A stretch of DNA of 64,000 nucleotides from Tetradesmus obliquus (lineage: Eukaryota > Chlorophyta > Chlorophyceae > Sphaeropleales > Scenedesmaceae), in the NCBI GenBank assembly GCA_030272155.1, contig CP126193.1, positions 4,464,001 to 4,528,000 on the forward strand, given 5' to 3'. Shown here piece by piece: positions 57,546 to 64,000 of this stretch (position 1 is the stretch's first letter; every line of letters starts with the position of its first letter). The notes beneath the pieces were generated by a model, which worked only from the letters and a program-made list of their open reading frames with translations, was not told the DNA's origin and made no database searches. A program made the translations under genes and the position numbers.

Positions 57546-58115
57546 GCTGGCAAAATGGGGTTAGAGAAGCCGGTGTCAGTATCTAACGTAACAAGTACTT
57601 GTGTTTTCAATGTTCAAGGCAGGCCTGGAGCGCTTGGTGGGACCTTTGGCTGTTCTGCTGGTGTGACAGTGTGCTTTGGACAGCAAGCAGGTGATCTAGC
57701 AATGTATACTCCCAGCGAGTGTCAGGCGCGCCGAGAACCAGAGAATTAGCAAAATGGCATTATCTGCAGGCTGGCTTACAGATCTTGAGGGTACTTAGGA
57801 AGCAAAAGACGAAGCAGCAGTATGACAGGGCTCAACTTCTGTTCTGCTGTGGCTTCTCCCCACCGTCATTCGTTCTTACGTCGAAGTCCGGAACGCAACA
57901 AAGGTTTCATGTGCGATTACTAGAAGTTAGCATCCCATTGTTTTGAGACCCTGGAGTACAAACAGTACATGTACGCCTACGGTAGCCTTACAAGCAGCCA
58001 TTGATCTCAAATTTCAATTTGGTATCGCGATCAACCAAGTACTGTTGCTGAGCGTTGTGGCAGCAGCACCGTATCGCCTTTTCGAAGCACCCGCTCGCCC
58101 GGTCCAGCTGCAGAC
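57546..58115. promoter_or_regulatory. Shared divergent promoter region
   Basis: 570 bp between the CSN4 (minus) and Lys-rich (plus) start codons. An atcgcgat palindrome lies at 58023-58030, about 85 bp before the plus-strand ATG. Confidence 0.45.
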
Positions 58116-60516
58116 ATGTCTGATTCTGAGGATGACATGCCAATGATCGCTCGGCGTAGACCCGCTTCTGATGCACCGCCAGCGGCAGCACCCAAGCCTG
58201 CCGAGCCCAGCAAGCCAACAACAGTTGTCAAGGCGGAGGAAGCGACACAGCAGCCCAAGGCACCAGCAGCAGAGCCTGCGGCTGCAAAAGCTTCAAAACC
58301 AGCAGATGTGAAGCAGGAGCCGAAGCCAGAAGCCAGCAAGCCCGCTGCAGCCAAGCCCGCGCCTGTCAAGGCAGAACCAGCAGACTCTTCAGACAGCGAC
58401 GATGACAGGCCTCTTGCATCCAGGAAGCCGGCAGGTGCGTTGATGCAACAGATGTTTACGGATTGCAGCTCACGCAAGGCCGCTGACACTATGCTGTGCC
58501 CTCTGCAGGCGTGTCTGGCGCCAAAACAGTAGCAGCAACGGCAGTAGCAGTTAAGGTGGGTGGCGTGTTCTGATGGTTGTTCCAGATTGCCTGCTCAAGC
58601 ATAGACGATCGTTGTCGGTTATGTGCATGTGGGGCAGGCCAGTCTCAGCCAGCGCTGCTGCTTCTGCTGCAGCTTGTTGGCCGACCGCTGGCGGCAGTTA
58701 TTCTGTTGGCACTCCCCACACAGCTGTCCTGAACGCGCCAAATAGCCATCCTCTGTCTGCCCTGCTTCACCGTGCCATATCGTTGAACATGGAGATTCGC
58801 TACTGACGAGAAAGTTGCTGTTGTATGCTGCAGCCAGCAGCAGCCAGCAAGCCTGCAGTCAAGCAGGAGCCCAAGGCTGATGGCCATGCTGCTGCAGCGC
58901 GGCGCAGCAGCGATGGCGGCGCAGCCAGGAAGGCAGCCACGCCTGCCAACAAACAGCACAAGCAGCAGCCGGGCAGCAGTGAAAAGCAGCAGCAGGACAA
59001 GAAACCGCTGCAGAAAGCAGCAGCAGCAGCGCCAGCAGCAGCCAAGAAGCCAGCGGGCAAGGCTGCTGCAGCAGTGGCAAACGGTGCTGCAGCAGCAGCG
59101 GTCAAGAAGGAGCCGGGCGTGCGTGTGAAGAAGGAGTTTGACCTGCCGGGGCAGACCAGGGAGACTCCTGATGAGGTGCGGAGTGGCTGGTGCGATGTGA
59201 CGCGTGCCCTGATGCAGCGGCTGGCCTGATGTGACGCGTGCCTTCATACGCGTTGGCTAGCGTATCTGCCGCAGCTGCAGTTGCATGGTGTCCTGCAGCC
59301 ACACGGTGGCTTGGTGCGTGCAGCGGAGTCATGTCTCACTCATAGCTATGGCACACAGTGCAGCAGTGTTTTACATGGGTTCAACTGGGCTGGTGTGTCA
59401 TCCACAGCAGCAACGCCTTCACCAAAGCATCCACCATCTCTTCCAATCCTCAGGTGCCACCGCCGCAGCTGCAGTTGTCTCATCGTAGCTGCGTGCAAGC
59501 ACACCTGCTTGCAAATGCTGTTTGTGTGAATGCCTGCATGCAGAGCGACCCGCTGCGCAAGTTCTACATGTCACTGCTCAGCGAGCGGCCTGACAGCGCC
59601 ATGGCACGCAAGTGGTGGGTTGCCAAGCTGGCAGCAGCAGCAGCAGCAGCAGCAGCACCAGCACCAGCACCAATGATTGAGCAGTAGCCGGCTAGCAGCT
59701 GCAGTGACACTGCAGTGGCGCAGCAGTTGCAGCACCTGATCAGTGGAGCCAAGTTGTTTGCGCTTGCGCTGAGTAGCTCTGCTTATGCAGCGGGTATCCT
59801 GTCTGTGGGACCTGTTTACACGCCCGAGTGCACTGGTGATGCTTGTTGACGTATCATCTTTGACTGCTCCTGTCACGTGGTGCGCCAGGTGTGTTATGAA
59901 CGGCCTGCTGCCGCGGGAGGAGGCTGAGGAGTGGGTGCGCGCCACCAAGGGCGGCCGCGCAGCACCCTCTACGCCCAGCAAGGCGCCAGCCAAGCGGCCT
60001 GCAGCAGGTGCGGGGCAGCAGCAGCAAGCTGCAGCGCAGGCAGCGACACAATGCTTCGCTTCAACCACAGCATGTTTTAGTACACAAAACATAGCAATGG
60101 CGGCCAAGCACATGCTTAGCAAGTCCTGCGCAATGTTAGAACGCTGCAGCCAGCATGGTTCGCAGCTGCCAAGGCTGCCAACCAACTTTCCCACTCTGGC
60201 ATATCGTGCACTGCTGCTGTCCATGCTGCTGTTGGTGTGTACCAACTGCTGTGACACCCTCCATGCTGCTGTTCGTGTGTGCCAACTGCTGTGACACTCA
60301 TGTTGCCCCGCAGCTGCCGCCAAGAAGCCGCCGCCCGCCAAGAAGGCTGCTGCCGGCAGCGGCGCCAAGCCCAAGCCCAAGCCGCGGCCCGCGCCCAAGC
60401 ACACCAACAAGAAGGACCGCCTGGACTTCGAGATGAGCGAGGGCGAGGACGATGCGGGAGACAGCAGCAGCGACGACGACGTGCCGCTGGCGCAGCGCAA
60501 GGCTGTCAAGGCGTGA
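58116..60516 (+). CDS. Lys/Ala/Pro-rich nuclear-type protein, conserved core
   Basis: Function unknown; probably chromatin or nucleolar from its composition. Six exons join in phase: 58116-58434, 58509-58555, 58834-59175, 59544-59614, 59889-60007 and 60314-60516, giving 366 residues. Acidic-then-basic low-complexity tracts (SDSEDDMP, then KPAAAKPAPVK repeats, VKQEP and VKKEP motifs resembling sumoylation sites) surround one compact, plant-like core: RETPDE, SDPLRKFYMSLLSERPDSAM, ARKWCVMNGLLPREEAEEWV. That core, 'DPL-x-FY-SL..P-S-MA..W....GLL', recalls a small uncharacterised domain in plant proteins. The C-terminus is histone-tail-like (AKKPPPAKKAAAG) and ends in an acidic SSSDDDVPLAQRK, echoing the DSDDDRPLASRK of exon 1, so the two ends look duplicated. 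Confidence 0.78.
60221..60299. repeat. 40-bp tandem duplication in an intron
   Basis: Two 40-bp units (60221-60260 and 60261-60299) differing at a few bases, in the last intron of the Lys-rich gene, 14 bp before the acceptor. Confidence 0.7.
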
Positions 60517-61748
60517 GCTGAGCCAGGGAGTGTGGGAGATGCATCATATGACGCTGCTCTGGCGCAGCATGACTAATGCAGCCAGTGCAGCTGGGCCTGC
60601 TGCAGCTGCTGAGGCTCTTCTGTGGAGTGATGGCTGCTGTGGATTGTCGGTGCAGGCACGCGGACAGTTGAGACGTGCAGCTACGCATGGTGCTGCGCAT
60701 GAGCTGAGCAGCAGCAGGGGCGCACTGGGTGTTGTCTGCACACGCTGTTCACTGTTCTTGACGCTATGCTCGCATGTAGCCGACACAGACGGGCGTTTTA
60801 GCCAGCTCTGCAGGGTCCTGCTACCAGCACATGTCATGTCGTGCAGCTGCCTAGTGGGAGGTGCGGCTCGGACAACAGCCCATGCAACGGCACATTTTCC
60901 CATGTTTTCGGTTGCCAGCAGTGCAGGGTTGTTTGCTGCCAGGGCTGCTTGGCTGTTGCAATGCCCATGGTTGCAGCTGCACCTGTGCGCACTGGTGTTC
61001 ACGGACTGTCACAGGCCAACATTGCAGGGGGCTTTGCAGGCAAACTGCGCTGCCAGTGTTGTTGTAGCAGGCTGTTATGGAGCCATCATGATGATTGTCT
61101 GCATGTGCGTGGGCAGTTTTTATACTACGGACCACTGTCCCACAGCCATGCAAGCTCAGGCAGGCAATGTTTGGTGTTGAAACCTGTTGACAAGCTGCCA
61201 GGTGCAAACTGCAGGTTGTTGCATTGCGCTTTCTCCTATGAATGATCGAGTACGTAGCTGCTCAGCAATTGGCTGCCAGGGTGATTAGATGCAGTGGTTA
61301 GTTGCCAACAAAGGCGCTGCGCTGGAGTGATCCGCTCATGGCTGCAGCACAGTGCACTGTGCAGCACGTGCTGCTGGCAGCATGTGTACTTGCAGGACGC
61401 TGTGACTTGGTTATGTTGCGCGTGCTGCTCATCATCATGCTACTAACATGGTAGTACGAATTAAGCCATAGCAACGCCCGCTGGCGCTGGGTGATTTTGT
61501 GTCGTGACATGACCTATAACGGATGTACACCAGTAACTTTATATAACTGTACACGACACAGGTCCTGCTGCTGCTGCTGCTGCTGAATGACGGATTTTTG
61601 GGTGCATGCCAGCATGTAACTACCTGCAAGCTGATGGCAATGACTCCGCAGGCGTCAGGTCCCAGGTACTAGTGTTACAACAAAACCATCCCGCAGTTCT
61701 TTCTCTCCCAACGCGCACACACCCTAACAGTGAGACGGCTGTCCCAGC
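60517..61748. other. Convergent intergenic region
   Basis: 3' flanks of the Lys-rich gene and uS15. A TGTAA at about 61615 on the plus strand could end the former. No gene was recognised. Confidence 0.45.
61675..61679 (-). terminator. TGTAA polyadenylation signal
   Basis: TGTAAC on the minus strand lies 70 bases beyond the uS15 stop codon, good spacing for a green-algal 3' end. Confidence 0.6.
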
Positions 61749-63020
61749 TTATACCGCGGCCTCAGCAGCTGCCTTCTGTGCTGCCTTGTGTGAGTCGCCG
61801 GCAATCACGGAGCGGATGCCCAGCTCAACCACCACCTTGTCATATGCAGCCCTGAGGCAGCAGCAGCAGCAGCAGCGACAGGTAGTGTCAGCAAAGCAGC
61901 AGCAGCCCCACACACCAGTGCAAACATAAGCTGCTGAACTATCTAAAATGCTGAACTAAGATGCTGAACAGCCAGAGTGCGTTCTGACTGCGCTAGACTA
62001 CAGCGATAGCACAACTACACCGCAGGTCCAGACAACAACGCCACGGCTGGTACCAGCGGCCCTGCATAGCTGCATCCAGGCCTGACATCTGTGTAAACAG
62101 CTAGCAGCTGTTCTATATTGCTGTGCAAGGCAAATCAATCAGGGCTGCTCTGCGGCCTACACTGCCCACTGCGCTGCGCCACCTGAGCTGCTGAGCTGCC
62201 ATCAGCCAACCCACGCACCTGTCGTGCTTGTACAGGTACTGCATCAGGCTCTTGCGCTGCGACAGCACCGCCTGCAGGCCGCGCTTGCTGCCGAAGTCCT
62301 TGCGGTTGTTCTGCATGTGCAGCGTCAGCTGCTGCACGCGTGCGCTGAGGCGAGCAATCTGCACTGCTGCGCTGCCCACATCGCCGCCATGCTGCGCAAA
62401 GTTGGCCACCTTGCTGAGGTCAATGTTCTCCTTGTTCCTGTAGGAGGCACTGCAGCAGCAGCAGCAGCAGGCAGGGCATGCTGAAAGATATGCAGGCTTG
62501 TACTTGCAGCATTTGGCGGCAGCCACTGCGTGTGTGCGCCACCGTTACCGGCTTCTACTGTGGCTCGACCAACTGCTGGTTGCTGTACTATGGCAGCTGG
62601 TGGTCGACAGTTCGTGGCAACTTCATACCAACCCTGCCAATGAACTAAACTGAACTAAAGACTGGCGTTGCCCATTGTTGTGGGAGCAAGAGCAGCAGTG
62701 GCTGCTGCAGCTGTCGCCACACCCCTGGGGGTTCCATGAGACGGTTTCAGCGCATACTGCAACTCTACATGGCTTTGAACAACGGAAGCGACTGTCAGAC
62801 GACAGATGCCATCCAATGCGTAAGCACACGGAGGGCTGTGCCTCGTTCTACAGGACTACCCAGACTGCTGCTGCTGTCTGCTGCTGCTGCTGCTGTTGCC
62901 CTGAAGAGCCCCAGCTGCCTCCTCTGCGCGCAGCGTGCCTCACCAGATCTGCAGACGGCCGCGCTGCACGACAGGCGTCCGCTTCACTGCTGTCTGCCCG
63001 AAAGCACCTGCGTTCACCAT
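61749..63020 (-). CDS. PRPS15: Ribosomal protein uS15, plastid type
   Basis: Bacterial-type S15, a primary 16S rRNA binder of the small-subunit platform, encoded in the nucleus. Three exons join in phase: 63020-62944, 62449-62219 and 61851-61749, giving 136 residues. The S15 core is clear: [54 protein letters not shown], then a final helix [10 protein letters not shown]. It is preceded by an acid-free leader ([20 protein letters not shown]) ending in ICAS, a plastid cleavage style, and followed by an Ala-rich tail ([11 protein letters not shown]). Chlorophyte plastid genomes generally lack rps15, which fits plastid import; mitochondrial targeting cannot be excluded. The start is the ATG whose exon phase fits exon 2; an alternative upstream ATG is out of phase. 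Confidence 0.93.
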
Positions 63021-63448
63021 GGCGAAATGGTCTGAGCATCACGTCCCCGAGAACAAGCTGCTACCGACAGCGGCAATCCGAAAGCTAGAATACTAATTGC
63101 TAAGCTCTTCACACCTGCAACTGCTGGCCTGTGGCAAAGAGAAGCCATTGTGTGTGGTGGCTGTGCACTTCGTTTCACCGGCAGCAGTCAATGCAATGCT
63201 TACTGACACGGTACTGTGCAACAACCTTCCTCAGCCAAATCCAGGATGGTGTCAATGGACCTGAATGGTGAGCCACAAGTTGGCCTGGTGGGCGCGTCAG
63301 GTTTTTGGCCCCGCTGCTTGACGAGTCCATGCTGCAGGACGATAATTCGTTCGCTTTTCAATCGGCGTGCTGCAGTTCTTAGCGACTCTGTAACGTGACT
63401 GTGCTGTTTGAGTTGAGGCCAGCAGCAGCCAGCCACTGGACAGGAAAC

Positions 63449-64000
63449 ATGCTCGCTCGCCAGCAGCTTGCCGGCCGCACAACCGGCAGGCGTGCAGCTG
63501 TGAGTAACTTCATTAGTTCGTCCGTCTGCCAGTCAGCATTGCATAGTGGCCTGAGCAGTGTCTCCGCGATGGACTTCTGCCTCCCGTGTGTGGCAGACTC
63601 TGAGCCATTGGTTGCTCACAATCTATTATCTGATGCTGCAGGCTCAGTCAGCTTTCTCAGCAGGCCATGTGCCCGTGAGGCGCGTGCAGCAACGCGTGGG
63701 AAGGCAGACATGCACAACAGTGTGCGCAGGTCAGCAGCTAATGTAGCCCTACAAAGGCGTAGAAATGAGCAGCCCTTCAGGGATTGGTTGCAGTCAGAGT
63801 ACTTGTGGGAGGAGCAGCTGCAGCTCAGCGGCCCTGCTGTATAGCAACCAGCACAGTTGTGACTGCTGTTGCTGCAGCTGCTGCTCCCACTGAAGTTTTG
63901 CTGGAGAGTTTGCACATGCCCACACTCGTTGCACAACAGATTCATTGCAAATGACTGTGTCAAGTCATATTGCTGAGCTCATATTGTGCACACATTGTGT
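63449..64000 (+). CDS. 5' part of a gene with a transit-peptide-like leader
   Basis: Two exons join in phase: 63449-63499 (MLARQQLAGRTTGRRAA) and 63642-63729 (starting AQSAFSAGHVPVRRVQQRV, ending TCTTVCA). The 46 residues have no acid, many Arg and Ser/Thr, and end in VCA, like a chlorophyte plastid transit peptide. A third exon may start at 63878. The mature protein lies beyond the window, so the function is unknown. Confidence 0.4.

Overview
The window looks like nuclear DNA of a green alga, most likely a chlorophyte of the Chlorophyceae type. The reasons are: intron-dense genes whose exons join in phase with GT(G/A)AG-like donors and (T/C)GCAG acceptors; high GC at third codon positions; very frequent CAG/CTG runs; TGTAA polyadenylation signals; an OPR-type organelle RNA-binding protein; and nuclear copies of bacterial-type RecA and ribosomal protein S15 with plastid-like leaders. 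No bacterial operon, rRNA, tRNA or CRISPR array was seen. The genus cannot be named from the sequence alone.

Layout, left to right. 1-2969 (-): GT61-family glycosyltransferase, 3' end off the edge. 5377-7529 (-): short-chain dehydrogenase. 7849-10358 (+): ankyrin-repeat protein. 10881-13790 (+): DCAF13/Sof1 WD40 protein. 14815-19639 (-): organelle RecA. 22578-26815 (-): OPR protein with a C-terminal UBZ4-like zinc finger. 27105-29788 (+): TauE/SafE-family permease. 31444-32460 (-): MoaE. 32898-33711 (+): Trm112/UPF0434-type protein. 35060-36389 (+): basic, coiled-coil protein with an apparent frameshift. 37516-38663 (-): poorly resolved membrane protein. 38737-40464 (-): U2AF35. 40963-44146 (+): DGAT2. 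45210-53045 (-): large unrecognised protein with a duplicated module. 53899-57545 (-): CSN4. 58116-60516 (+): Lys/Ala-rich protein. 61749-63020 (-): plastid-type uS15. 63449 onward (+): start of a gene with a transit-peptide-like leader.

The genes serve unrelated housekeeping roles: ribosome biogenesis, splicing, signalosome, organelle DNA and RNA maintenance, molybdenum cofactor and storage lipid. They do not form one pathway. Several share divergent promoters: 7530-7848, 32461-32897, 40465-40962 and 57546-58115.

The most unusual signal is structural. In the RecA and CSN4 genes, short segments straddling exon-intron junctions have been copied in tandem into the neighbouring intron, at six separate junctions. 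Some copies keep working-looking splice sites, including two 45-nt in-frame pseudo-exons in recA; others have lost them. The pattern matches the intermediates expected if introns and alternative exons arise by local tandem duplication of splice junctions. Other points of note are an AT-rich insert with three back-to-back perfect hairpins inside an intron, a dispersed two-hairpin element linked to TGTAA signals, and a pure (CTG)23 tract that probably encodes polyalanine. Exon models were built by hand from splice sites and reading phase; there is no transcript evidence.
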